Of a DNA stretch of 64,000 nucleotides, positions 52,501 to 63,015 are shown piece after piece (position 1 is the stretch's first letter; every line of letters begins with the position of its first letter). This stretch comes from Chamaelirium japonicum (taxonomy: Eukaryota > Streptophyta > Magnoliopsida > Liliales > Melanthiaceae). The notes beneath the pieces were generated by a model. The model was not told the DNA's origin. It saw only the letters and a list, made by a program, of their open reading frames with translations, and made no database searches. The DNA is taken from the NCBI GenBank assembly GCA_947650365.1, contig OX393550.1, positions 116,428,237-116,492,236 on the forward strand, given 5' to 3'. Made by a program: the position numbers and the translations under genes.

Positions 52501-52832
52501 ACCCCGAGCTGGAGAGGTAGAAGATGAGTTCACACCTCTTCCTCGCCGCTGGGCAAACGGATTACTTCGAGGATGACAGACCTTCTCCAGATCCACCAGC
52601 CGAGTCTCCTCTATTACCTTCTCTAGATCCTGGTCCCCATCACGAGGACTAAGAGGGGAGGAGTCCCCCAAGAGGGGATCCCCCATGGCAACCACCACCA
52701 CCAAGGTTCTAGAGAGAGAAGCTCTGGTTCTAGAGAGAGACTGAGAGCTCTTTCTTTACTGAAAGCTTTTTCTTGATTCTATGGGTGTTGGTGCATGGTC
52801 GTTCTTAGTTGGTGGAGCGATTTGTCTGGTTC
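49597..52832 (-). mobile_element. L1-type LINE derivative with ORF1 only
   Basis: A perfect 15-bp direct repeat CATTCATTGATGGCT flanks the insertion (49582-49596 and 52833-52847). The minus-strand 3' end is a 10-base poly(A) (49598-49607). Reading the minus strand there is about 145 bp of 5'-UTR, an ATG at 52686 (MGDPLLGDSS), a low-complexity N-terminal part and a DUF4283 domain (51720-51100: LKYFEPTVIDG, FRFAEVEDSVRILAGGPWHF, LVLKKWTSD). A CX2CX4HX4C zinc knuckle (CRACQSFDHNEKAC) follows, then an Ala/Val-rich tail to about 49810 and a 200-bp 3'-UTR. This is the ORF1 plan of plant L1 LINEs. ORF1 is broken: two frame changes (near 51800 and between 51200 and 51100) and an in-frame TGA at about 51497-51499. 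There is no endonuclease or reverse transcriptase and no space for them. Confidence 0.85.
51943..52034 (-). repeat. 33-bp triplication inside the LINE ORF1
   Basis: Three consecutive copies of a 33-bp unit encoding GLCNTAVAGSA-like peptide, nearly identical. It lies in the low-complexity N-terminal part of ORF1. Confidence 0.85.
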
Positions 52833-52852
52833 CATTCATTGATGGCTTGATA

Positions 52853-52921
<69 letters not shown>
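52853..52921. repeat. (GA)n microsatellite
   Basis: About 34 GA units just outside the LINE target duplication. Confidence 0.95.
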
Positions 52922-52924
<3 letters not shown>

Positions 52925-53369
52925 TCCCTCTTATTTTTCCATTGCTAGAGGGGTTAGATCTCGTATGGAGGAATCCGATCGGAAAAAATGGGATCTTTGA
53001 GCTAGCTCTGTTGCTGTCTATGGAGGAATCCGATCGGGGGGAAGTAAGGTCTTCGAGCCATGTTGTCGATGTCGTTGCCAATGATGCCACCGCCATGTTG
53101 TTGCCACCTCTCAATGTATTTCCATTGTAGTCGATGCCCAAAAGGTTCTGTTTTAGGTTTTAGTTGGATGTGGGGTATAAGATAAGGGTATAAACAATAT
53201 TTTAAAATTTTTGAGTAAGTTATTATGAAATGGGTGAGAAACAGGGGCTAGTTACAGATTTTTGGCGTATGAATAAAATTTTCCTTTTTTTGGGTAAATT
53301 AATGGAGAAATGAGTGTTAGGTCCCAAACAACCGATCCCGTTAATAAGCAGGACATTCATAAGATTCCT
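52922..53369. other. Intergenic, no gene seen
   Basis: A 17-bp sequence GGAGGAATCCGATCGGA is duplicated (52965 and 53020), with similar flanking words. No gene recognised. Confidence 0.4.
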
Positions 53370-53372
53370 TTA

Positions 53373-53734
53373 GGGTCTGTTCTTTCGCGAGGAAATTAAC
53401 CACGGAAACATATTAATGAGCGGAAATTGGGTTTCTGTCCAAATTTTCGGCATTCTTTTGCCGATAAATCATGGAAAGAGGATTGTCGGGGGGATGTATT
53501 TCCACGACCATGAAGGAAATTATTTTCCTACTAAACTTGCAGAAAGAAATTCTCTTTCCCTTCATTTCCTTACTAAAAAATAAATAAATTTCCACTGTGT
53601 TTGATTTCTTCCTTTTATTTCCCTGCTAAAAGAACAAAGGAAATTAATCGGCATGGAAGAATTTCTGCATAATTGAATTTCTACAGAAATTGTTTCCTTT
53701 ATTTTATTTCCTAGGAAACTAAAAGAACAGAACC
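53373..53734. mobile_element. Tourist-like (PIF/Harbinger) MITE
   Basis: 362 bp with inverted ends GGGTCTGTTCTTT and AAAGAACAGAACC (one mismatch) and flanking TTA on both sides (53370-53372, 53735-53737), the family's 3-bp duplication. The interior is rich in inverted GGAAATTA / TAATTTCC words. No coding. Confidence 0.75.
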
Positions 53735-53737
53735 TTA

Positions 53738-54232
53738 AGGGAAGGTTCAAAATATATTTTATTATATTTTATTATTACGTACTTGCCCCCCTTTCCATTT
53801 TCTCTCTCTTGAGCAGACGGCGGTGAGTGGCGTCAACAGCGGCCGCGCGAGTCACCGTTGATCGCCGTCCCTGCCTCGGTGGCAGCGAGCAGCAGAGACG
53901 AGAGGCAGCGATGGCGAGTGGATTTGGATTAGGGTTAGGATTAGATCTAGGACTCTATGGTTCATCCCATGACCTGTAGATCTTAGGTTTTAGGATTAGA
54001 TCTAGGGTTTAGGTTTTAGGATTAGGTCTAAGGTTCACCCCATGGCTTGTAGACCTTAGGTTTTAGGGTTCGGATTAGGTCTAGGGTCACCCCATGGCCT
54101 GTACACCTTAGGTTTTAGGTTTAGTTTAGTGGAGAGTGGCATGCAAATGAAAATTTGAAGCCAATTGAGGGGTGTTTTCGTCCTCTGTCCTTAGGCGTAA
54201 AGGCATCCCCTGCTTTGGACCATTCACTAAGA
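53738..54232. repeat. Degenerate tandem repeat with TTAGG words
   Basis: From about 53930 to 54125 a unit of about 65 bp recurs (GATTAGATCTAGGG, CACCCCATGGCCTGTA, CCTTAGGTTTTAGG). The TTAGG words resemble telomere repeats only superficially. Confidence 0.55.
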
Positions 54233-55498
54233 CCCCCTAAATTAATTCAAGGTCCAAAGTCTAACCCAAATGCAATAAAAAATCCCCCGTTAAGATATCT
54301 TTAAAATCCGTCCAAAATTCATAAAAAAATTAAAACTAAGTCCATGGCCATTGTCCTTGTGAACGATAGGAATATGAAATGACATTAATACCCACAGAAA
54401 AAACTGAGAGCAATTGATGCGACGTGAAATGTACACATGAAAAATATTTTCAGAGTTACTGTAGCTACTACAGTAACTCCGGGTTTTTTTATCCTGTAGT
54501 AAAGCTATTTCATGAGTTTCACTATAGAACAAATTTTTTCCAAAGTTATTGTAGACACCATGAGTAAATTAAAATTTGCTTTAGATAATATTCAATACAC
54601 TTTTAGAAATCTAAAATACGTATTTAGTTATTTAAAATATATTTTAGGTAAATATAGAGGAAGCAATAACTGTAACAACTACATACTACAGTAATTCCGA
54701 AACCACTTGAAAGAGTTTCACTACATGGCAGTTTTTTTTTAAAGTTAGTGTAGACGCTATGGTAAACTAAAATACGCTTTTAGTAATCTAAAATATGTAT
54801 TTAAGTATTTAAAATATGTTTTAGATAACATACAGAGAAAACAATAACTATACCAACTATAATAACTCCGAATTCATGTGAAAGAGTTTCAGTACATGAT
54901 AATTTTTTTGAAATTACTGTAGACACTATGGGTATTCTAAAATACATTTTAGATAATGTTCTATACGCTTTTATTAATCTAAAATATATATTTAGTAATT
55001 TAAAATATATTTTAAGTAACATACAGAGGAAGCAATATATGTAGCAACTACAATAGCTTCGAAGTCACGTGAAAGAGTTTCACTACAGGACAATTTAAAA
55101 TAATCTATAGATAATGCTCTATAGATTTTTAGTAATCTAAAATATGTATTTAATAATTTAAAGTACACATTACGTAACATACAGAGGAAACAATATATGT
55201 AGTAGCTACAGTAACTCCGAAGTCAATAGAAAAAGCTTACTACATGACAGAAAAAATTTCAGAGTTACTGTAGCGGTTACAGTAACTCCGAAAATATTTT
55301 ATCCTGTAATGAAACGTTGAGGTGTTGTATTAGTTGTTATACATCACATCATAGGGATAGTTTCAGGATGAAGAATGCATGGATGACAACAATGGACCTA
55401 CATTAAAAAAATTAAATTTGGGGCAGGCTTTAAAGATGTCTTAATGGAAGACTTACTGTTACATTGTGGTCAGACTTTGGACCCTGAATTAAATTACC
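54233..55498. mobile_element. Foldback element with long arms and internal tandem repeats
   Basis: The left arm (54233-54430: AATTCAAGGTCCAAAGTCTA, GTTAAGATATCTTTAAA) recurs inverted at 55330-55498 (TTTAAAGATGTCTTAATGG, AGACTTTGGACCCTGAATT). Between them are about four copies of a 180-220 bp unit containing AATCTAAAATACGTATTTAG, ATTTAAAATATATTTTA and GAAAGAGTTTCACTACA. Outermost in the core, at 54452 and 55262, are hairpins of ACTGTAGC...CTACAGT type, the same word as in foldbacks A and E. No coding. Confidence 0.65.
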
Positions 55499-55559
55499 CT
55501 TTTTTTTGTCCTAGGAAATAAAAATACAAATTAGACATACTTTCATTGTTGTTGTTGTT

Positions 55560-58312
55560 TTTGAGATTGGTGGGTGTGGGCATCGAAATTAGCCCACGGG
55601 TCGAACCCGATTTGTACACAAAAAAATAGGCCCGCACCCAACGGCCTTCGGGTCGAACCCGACTCGCTCATGCAACTTAGGCCCGCACACAACGGCCCAC
55701 ATGCGAACACGGCCCGTATGCGAAACCCGGCCCGCACACAACGGCCCGTATGCGAAACTCGGCCCGCACACAACGGCCCGCATGCGAAACTCGGCCCGCG
55801 CACAACGGCCCGCGTGCGAACTCGGCCCACGTGCGAACTCAATTTGCGCGCCATGGCCCGACCCAAAGCAAACGGGTCCCACCGGACCCGCAACTCGGAC
55901 ACAAAGAGGGGGGCCCACCGGCCCCCCCTTCTTGAAAACCGTGCCCCCCTCCTCATGGAGAGGTGGGGCCGGCCATAAAGGAAAAGAAAAAGGAAAAGGA
56001 AAAAAGAAAAAGAAAAGAAAAGGAAAAGAAAAGAAAAAGTCAAAACCGCCTTGATGCGGGGGGAGGTGGCGTGGACGTCTACACAACCGTAGATCCGCGA
56101 CGATCCCTCGATCCAACGGACAAGATGACGTTGTGTCGCCATCCGATCCAAAAGTGCAACAAAAATAACAACTCGATCTTTAAAGATCGAGTCACATCTA
56201 GCCCATAACCACTCCAACTAAAAAGGAGGAAATCGGGTTTGTTTCCCCAAATAAGGGAACAATATCTCGATGGTTATGAGGGGAGATATTGGAGGAAACA
56301 AAACGATTTCAGCAATATCTCCCCCAACCGCCCCCCTTTGCTTATAAATAGAAGGGGTCGGGGAAGGCATCAAAGGTCGAAAGCTGAAGAGGAAAAGGCT
56401 CTGCAAAGACGAGCTCCAACGCTTGAAGACCGAAGGCTTCACGAGGCACGGCAAGCATATCCTACGGGAGTCCTTGGCCCTTCAAGTCCTCATCAACGTG
56501 AAGACCTTGCACTCGAAGATCAAAGCTTCGACTCCTTGCACGAAGAAGAAAGCTTGGAGAAGAAGACCCGGAGTCGTCGTCATCCCGACTTCTCCAACGA
56601 TCTTCATCAACTCCGAAGAAGCCATAAGCAAAGGCCGGAGAAGAAGATCGAAGCCGACAACACCCGTCGTCTTCAACAAAGGCGTCGACTCCTCGCACGA
56701 AGAAGAAAGCCTGGAGAAGAAGGCCTGAAGCCGGTGCTACCCCTGCCGTCTTCGTCAACAAAAGCCGACGCTACAACCGTCGTGCGGAGATCGGTGCTAC
56801 CCCCACCGTCTTCACCAACAAAGCCGACGCTACAACCGTCGTGCGGAGATCGGTGCTACCCCCGCCGTCTCCACCAACAAAGCCGACGCTACAACCGTCG
56901 CACGGAGATCGGTGCTACCACCGCCGTCTTCATCAACAAAAGCCGACGCTACAACCGTCGCATAGAGATCGGTGCTACACCCGCCATCTCCAAAAGAAGC
57001 CTTCAACTCCAATCAAGCCAAACACGCCCGGAGAAGAAGCCGACGTCACAACCGTCGCCAGGTCCGAAAGCCGAAGACGAAAGAGCTTCGCAAGAGAAGC
57101 TCCAACGCTCGAAGACCGAAGGCTTCACGAGGCACGGCAAGCATATCCTACGGGAGTCCTTGGCCCTTCAAGTCCTCATCAACGTGAAGACCTTGCACTC
57201 GGAGATCAAAGCTTCGACTCCTCGCACGAAGAAGAAAGCGTGGAGAAGAAGACCCGGAGCCGTCATCACCCGATTGCTCCAACGATCTTCATCAGCTCCG
57301 AAGACGCCATAAGCAAAGGCCGGAGAAGAAGATCGAAGCCGACAACACTCGTCGTCTTCAATCAAGGCATCGACTCCTCGCACGAAGAAGAAAGCCGGGA
57401 GAAGAAGGCCTGAAGTCGGTGCTACCCCTGCCGCCTTCGTCAACCAAAAGCCGACGCTACAACCGTCGTGCTAAAGCCGGTGCCACACCCGCCGTCTTCA
57501 TCAACAAAAGCCGACGCTACAACCGTCGCACGAAGATCGGTGCTACACCCGCCGTCTTCATCAACGAAAGTCGACGCCACAACCGTCGCACAAGCATCGG
57601 TGCTACCCCCGCCGAAAAGCCAAAACCGACGCCACAACCGTCGAGGAAGCCGGAAGAGTAAAGAAGCCTTGAAGAGGTAACGCCAGTCGTTCGAGAAGAA
57701 GATCGAGTCGAAGCTAAAGTCAAAGCCGACGCAAGAAGCCAAAGCAAACGCACCGGTAAAGCCCGCGCTAAAGCAACGCACGTGCCAAAGCCAAGCAACT
57801 ACGACGGTCACGAGCAAAGCACCGCACGTTCTAGCCGATACGACGCGAAGTCCGGAAGAACTAAAGCATCGCAAGTCTCTACCCGTCTACGTTCAAGCGC
57901 AAGCGCCAAAGCAAAGCAAAAGCCAGAGCCACGCCAAAGCTACGCCAAAGCCGAAAGCTAAAGCCAAAGCTGACGCCAAAAACACGATCGACGCCGCGAA
58001 CCGACGATCAAGGACGCCGAGGTCGAGCAAGGATCGAGGAAGACACGAAGACCGAGGAACGAAGCCCAAAGCCTCCCTAGCCGAGAAAGCGCGAAGCACG
58101 GACGGGACAAAATCAACGGCGGAAACTCCTTAGCCTCTCAAAAACCCTCACCCTGTAAAGACCTCTGTCCTGGGCAACCCCTTCAGAGCTCTCGCACGAA
58201 TACCACGTGGAGACGCGGATCAAAGGGACCCTCCAGAGGATCTCTCCCACAATCTCCTGATCAAAGAAAATTTGTAATCTCGTGTGATCCGCAATAAAGA
58301 CGACCCGAATCT
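55560..58312 (+). repeat. Promoter-bearing repetitive region, possibly one very long LTR
   Basis: Order: a 32-bp tandem repeat (55683-55840), a GAAAA-rich purine tract (55975-56042), a TATA box TTATAAATAG (56341-56350), then 1.9 kb of GC-rich sequence, then CAATAAAG (about 58291), a possible poly(A) signal. The GC-rich part holds two 365-bp copies about 686 bp apart (56413 and 57099) and a minisatellite of about 58 bp (CCGACGCTACAACCGTCGCA; 56765-56990 and 57450-57640). All three plus frames are open for long stretches but encode only Arg/Ser/Lys-rich repeats. U3-TATA-R-poly(A) order would fit an LTR of about 2.75 kb, but no TG...CA ends, primer site or duplication were secured. If it is an LTR it is a fossil. 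Confidence 0.5.
56341..56350 (+). promoter_or_regulatory. TATA box of the 55.6-58.3 kb repeat region
   Basis: TTATAAATAG preceded by a C-rich stretch (CCAACCGCCCCCC). This is typical plant promoter context; transcription is inferred, not shown. Confidence 0.5.
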
Positions 58313-58515
58313 TTTTCTGCGACCACAGTGGGTATCTCGAAACCTTGGGGTAATAGACCCACTTTGGGCTCGGACGAATCCCTCTAGAAATACGCACCGA
58401 TCCACTCATAAGTTTCCCTACATACTCCTAGGTAGCTCGAGGAGGGAGGAGTTGAACCCACAACCTCCTCACCATAGCATCGGTTGCTTACCAACTCCCC
58501 TATCCTCTGATGGGT
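58313..58515 (-). mobile_element. SINE-like tRNA-derived element
   Basis: The minus strand carries an A-box-like TAGGGGAGTTGG (58495-58506), about 45 bp further a B box GGTTCAACTCC (58449-58459), then about 130 bp of unrelated body ending in GCAGAAAAAG. This order is that of a tRNA-derived SINE with a short A tail. No target duplication was identified, so the ends are approximate. Confidence 0.5.
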
Positions 58516-58630
58516 TACTTTCATTGAAAATTGGTTCTTCGACTTTTGGGACTATTGGCACTTTATAAGGAATCAACGCATTATTGTAGATTAAAGTTAA
58601 AATTTTGTTTATGAATATTGTGATTCCTTG

Positions 58631-59013
58631 GAGCATCTCCAACCCACCCCCCATTCAATCCTCCCCCCTATATTTAGGGGGTCTACTCCAAAACCACCTC
58701 CAACCGGCTCCCTATCCAACCCCCATATTTGGGGGTTCACATTTCACCCCCCAAACATAGGGGGTTCCGATCCCACTTACCATCCATGCCACATGTACAG
58801 GTTTTCTAGAAGCTCCCCCCAAACCCAAAGGCGTCAATTTGAAGCATTTTTAAATTTAAAAAAATCTAAACTATATGAAAAAAAATTAAATAGGGGATTG
58901 GATAGGGGGCCGGTTGGATAGGTCCTTCCTCTCCATCCCCTAATTGGGTGACATGGCATGTTTGGCTACCCAAATATCCAAGGGGGTTGGGACTTGGTAG
59001 CGTTGGAGATGCT
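58631..59013. mobile_element. MITE with GAGCATCTCCAAC ends
   Basis: Inverted ends GAGCATCTCCAACC and CGTTGGAGATGCTTTT, with inner inverted blocks CCAACCGGCTCCCTATCCAA / GGATAGGGGGCCGGTTGG and TTTGGGGGTTCA / CCCCCCAAA. The terminal motif matches the Tourist-like MITE at 20492-20805, but a 3-bp duplication is not clear here. Confidence 0.65.
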
Positions 59014-59359
59014 TTTAGATGACAAAATCCTTTAAAAATTAAGGGGCGTACCTGAAATAGGGTGACAAAGAGTTTGAATCTTGAGGTTTTTCAATCGATC
59101 TGGCACCGGCGAGATAATAGCTCGGGGTGATGGAGAGGAAGAAAGAACGTAAATATTTTTCATTTTTCGTTTTGGATGGAGTCGCACAACACAAGTCCCC
59201 GCCACTGGAGACTTATTAGGCTATGACCATCGTGAATCCACACGAACCATAGGTCATCGGATTAAAATGAGAAATGAGATTAAAATGTGTGTGTTTGTGT
59301 GTGTATATGTTAGAGAGAAAGAGAGAGATGAATTCAGGATTTACAGAGTAAGATTTGAT

Positions 59360-59400
<41 letters not shown>

Positions 59401-60042
59401 CAACAGAAGACAAACAGCAGTTATGGTAACCGTCCGATCAAACCTTTTCATGAATCGTACCGCTCTGTGTTTGTCCCTTCATTTGTTCTGTCATTTGTTT
59501 CTCTCACATTATCCCTTATTATATTATGTTAAATTGAGGGATTATCGTTTACATAAGATTGATGCATCGCTAGTTGATCTAAAAAGGGTTTTTTTTTTTT
59601 TTTGCATATTTGATAAAAAAAAAAAAGACGCCTATGATAACAAAAAAAAAAAACAATGTCAGCTATATATATATAAGACAATTTCCCTTCCTTATTCCTG
59701 GCCCTCAAAAACACTTTTTCTTCCCTTCACAACATTCTCAGCAAAATAAGCCTAAACATTAAGCCTACCAAGAAATGACTCATCCTTTGCCTCATGGTGT
59801 AATTGGGGAAGGACTTTGGTGCAGAGGACTCCCCCACAAAGGTGTCAGCAGGTAATATCCATCTACTATAACAAAGCACAACTATGAACACAAGTATGTC
59901 AAGGCGAGAGCCCACGTTAGCCCGGTGAGTTGCATCGTCAGTGGGAGCCGAAGAAAAAAACCCAGTTGAACTGTTTAGATGCACTGTTGCAGCTATACCA
60001 TACAACATGATCTCCGATCTTTACGCGTGGTGGATGAGAATC
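59014..60042. other. Intergenic and NRAMP 3' flank
   Basis: Contains (GA)n at 59364-59398, T- and A-runs at 59590-59650, and the likely 3'-UTR of the NRAMP gene (about 59700-60042, minus strand). No other gene recognised. Confidence 0.45.
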
Positions 60043-60252
60043 TCATGAGAATCGCTTGCGGACCACTAAGACGATCCGTGTGGTTATTTCACTGCCTCGT
60101 GAGATGAGATAAATAATAAAGGTCACATATACAGTGATTGCGACACACACTAGGGAGCCAACCAACGGCCCGCGTACTTCAGAGGAGAAGAATTCCAGCA
60201 GGAGGTAGCCGTTTATGACGATCAGCAGCGCGGCGACGATCCACGTTACTGC
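60043..60252 (-). CDS. Last exon of an NRAMP-type metal transporter (partial gene)
   Basis: The exon opens after CTGTGCAG (acceptor) and encodes 69 residues to a TGA at 60043. It has two hydrophobic segments, WIVAALLIVINGYLLLEFF and GSLVCVAITVYVTFIIYLI, separated by SSEVRGPL. The NGYLLLxFFSSEV sequence is characteristic of the C-terminal membrane region of plant NRAMP proteins, which move Mn, Fe and related divalent metals. No upstream exon is found in the remaining 3.7 kb, so either the preceding intron is long and the rest lies past 64000, or this is an isolated gene fragment. It reads as intact sequence. Confidence 0.7.
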   Translation of the reverse strand, partial: AVTWIVAALLIVINGYLLLEFFSSEVRGPLVGSLVCVAITVYVTFIIYLISRGSEITTRIVLVVRKRFS

Positions 60253-60653
60253 CTGCACAGCAAACCCGGATTGATGTATGAGAAAACTCAGCCCATAAAG
60301 TGAAAACACAAGCATATACTAGAGAGAGAATAGTCATAACTACAGAGATACTATTGATGATCAAAGGATAGAGTAATGGTGGTGTAATTCCTGATACCAG
60401 TAAAGAACAGGTATATGGTTCAAGAACGAGATGCACAGTCAATGGAGCCCACCAACTCATATGCAAAATCTATTTATACGAATGATATCACAATTAAAAA
60501 TAAATATTTATATTCAACTAATAGAATATGGCTGACATTACCCGTAGTTTTCTTCAGAAAATGCCATCAAGATATATGTATATTGTTGCTTGTAACTTAC
60601 CATAAACAACACATGAAATCATGTAGGCCCTCCATGGCTGGTAATAAATTATA

Positions 60654-60810
60654 CTAGAAAAACCCGTGCATGTTATCATTGCCCCCGCCTCCGGCGGATT
60701 TCCCCCGCGCACATGAGAACCACCTTTGACGGCCCCGCCCCCCTTCCGACAGACTGCCCCCGCACGCGCGCACGTGAGAGAGAGAGATGCCCCTAGTGGG
60801 CAGCACGTGG

Positions 60811-60860
<50 letters not shown>

Positions 60861-61036
60861 AAATGGGTGACATTAAAAATTCCAAAAATAAGAGAGAGAA
60901 CCAATGGGTGCATGCAACATTAAAAACAATGGGAGAAGAGAGAACAAATCCTAGTCCATCTTTATCCCATCTCCAAATCAATCCTAGCCTCTCTTTGTCT
61001 CAAAACTTTTGTCTCAAAATTGTGCTTTATTATATA
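60654..61036 (-). mobile_element. Non-autonomous Helitron, reverse strand
   Basis: On the minus strand the 3' end reads ATGCACGGGTTTTTCTAG followed by T (CTAG at 60654-60657). The 5' end resembles CCTATATAATAAAGCAC near 61036. The interior has a (GA)n run (60823-60859) and GC-rich CCCCCGC words. The terminal hairpin is weak, so it is probably an aged copy. Confidence 0.5.
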
Positions 61037-62385
61037 GGTTTTTTCTAAATCCAAACAAATGAATGCATTATGACTTTATCTGTTTATAATGTAATCTTAA
61101 AGTGTTATCTTATATAACCGTATATTGTAAGTTTGTAACCAAGTAATCTGTCCCATCAATTTGGTTGGCTTTATAAATCTACCATTTCATCTTATCAAGA
61201 ACATCAAGTAATAGAAGTTTCTGAAATTACTTCAAGTTTTCTCAAGCATTCCCCTCCTCTCAGGAACTTTCTACTGAAAATCCAAGTTTTCTTATGAATT
61301 CCCCTCCTCTCGATATCCTTCCAAGCAAATCTGAGTCCACACCTTAAGGGGGCTTCGTCTACGCTTCACTCCATATGACCCAACATTTCATTCCGACTCC
61401 AATCACCTAATCTTTTAGTAGCACATCCTCATTTTTTCTAACTGTCCCTTTTTTTCATTTATCCCACATCCACCTCAGCTTTCTCGTTTCTGCATTTATA
61501 CCTAGATATTTCTTAATGGGCCAACTTTCTAACCTATAAAAAATCGACAGCTCGAATGTTGTCGCCGACATAAAACATTTAAGAACATCTCCACCTCATC
61601 AAACCTAGTCTGGTGCACTTGTAACTAAGATCGGATTGATCAAGTGAAATGGGGAAGCAAAACAACATTATCAGTTTGGTCATGGTGTTTCTCCACCAAT
61701 TCCTCCATCTCATTGAGATTGTAAGAAAGATGAGAGGCAATTGTCACTATTTGAGTGCTTCAGGAAGATAAAAGAAATGTCTAAAGGAAGGAGCCCCAAA
61801 AAATTGATGAAGGAAGAAGTCGCAAGGCCACATGAGAGCTAGATTTTCCAAATGAAATAGTGCACAAAGGAGAAGAGACCCCTAGGTCTCCATTTAAAGC
61901 TTTCGTGTTAAAGACGATAATCCTAAAGTTAATGCTTCCTGCCGAAGTTTTGAGAATTTGAGCATAACCATGATTTCCTAGAAGTATTCAAATGGTCGAT
62001 AACTATGGGCATTTTAGGCCCTTTATGATGAGCATCTCATCTATACGATAAATGGTAATATCATCGACCATTGGATCCCAAACAACCATTTAAGGTTGAC
62101 ATTGATCATCATATGATGTTGCATATCTTTGTAGAGACAAAGATATGACAGATTAGATGAAGACATCTGGCAGGCCCTATGGTGCACTTATATTGATGTA
62201 GGCAAACGCGCATAAATTTTCTACAAGCTGATCGCGTATATTGGTTGCCCACAAAGATCCAGGTGCCCGATCGGAGATCCGTCGAATGCTACGGAATCAT
62301 CTTTTCATGATCTATGTTTTATCTTCTTATTTCGTCTTGATCCGACCTGTGAATCTTAAGTTATGAACGCTTTTATTTCTGGTTA
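61037..62385. other. Intergenic, no gene seen, includes left copy of a direct repeat
   Basis: Anonymous AT-rich DNA. The only structure noted is the direct repeat copy at about 61687-61935. Confidence 0.4.
61687..61935. repeat. Direct repeat, left copy
   Basis: About 250 bp matching 63758-64000 with moderate divergence (TGAGAGGCAATTGTCACTAT, GAGACCCCTAGGTCTCCAT). Both copies carry a TTTAAA-based TATA-like word (TTTAAATGGAG on the minus strand here, TTTAAATAGAG in the right copy) followed by GACCTAGGGGTCTCTTC on the minus strand. This could be an LTR pair of a small element, or two copies of one repeat. Confidence 0.6.
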
Positions 62386-63015
62386 GCCTAGGTGCGAAGA
62401 TTATTCGCACCCGACTCGAACCTAATTGGGTTTAAGTCGTCCGAACTAGTTTTAAAAAGATCCATTGGATCTAATTAAAATCCAATGCATGATATGGAAC
62501 TATGGATCATACGAAGTCCAATAAAGGTCCAAAGGAAGCCCACCTGCTCCCCTTGCACGTCGTTCATGTGTGGGACCCACTTGGAGATGGTACAGACGCA
62601 CGACAGAAAGAGCCACGCGTCCTCTTCTTTTGTTCGTACATTCCTCTATCCTTCCGTCTTTCTCTCTTCTCTTCTAATTGCTTCACCTATTTATGCCCCC
62701 TTCAAACCCTAATAGAGAGATGGATATTGAATAAAAAATTAACCCTAGTTTTCGAGAGCGGAGTCGTCGGCTTGTTCGAGAGACCATCTCCGACGCTTCT
62801 CCCTTTGCTCCTTCACCTTTGCTTTCACCGCAAGCTTCTACCCTTCTGCATCAACGTTCTTCTTCATCTTCGTGAAAGATCGGCACGACGATCTACTTCC
62901 CTCAGAGATCGTTCATCTCGACTTCTTCACTTTTTCTTCCGGATTGCCCTCCCACCTCTGCCACTTCGTTCGACGGGTACCGGGATACGACGAGCATCCC
63001 CTGAGACACATCATG
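62386..63015 (+). promoter_or_regulatory. Promoter-like region
   Basis: CTATTTATGCCCCC at about 62687-62700 is a good TATA box, followed by AAACCCTAATAGAGAGA and a pyrimidine-rich stretch such as plant 5' leaders have. The open frame 62502-63020 does not resemble a known protein. It could be a gene 5' end or a solo LTR; neither could be shown. Confidence 0.35.

Noticed and set aside
53930-54125. Telomere-like repeat suggested by TTAGG words
   Set aside because: The array has a period of about 65 bp with other sequence between the words; it is not TTTAGGG repeats.
56239-57413. 357- and 190-codon frames as a protein gene
   Set aside because: All three plus frames are open because of repeated GC-rich units; the products are repeat translations without a domain.
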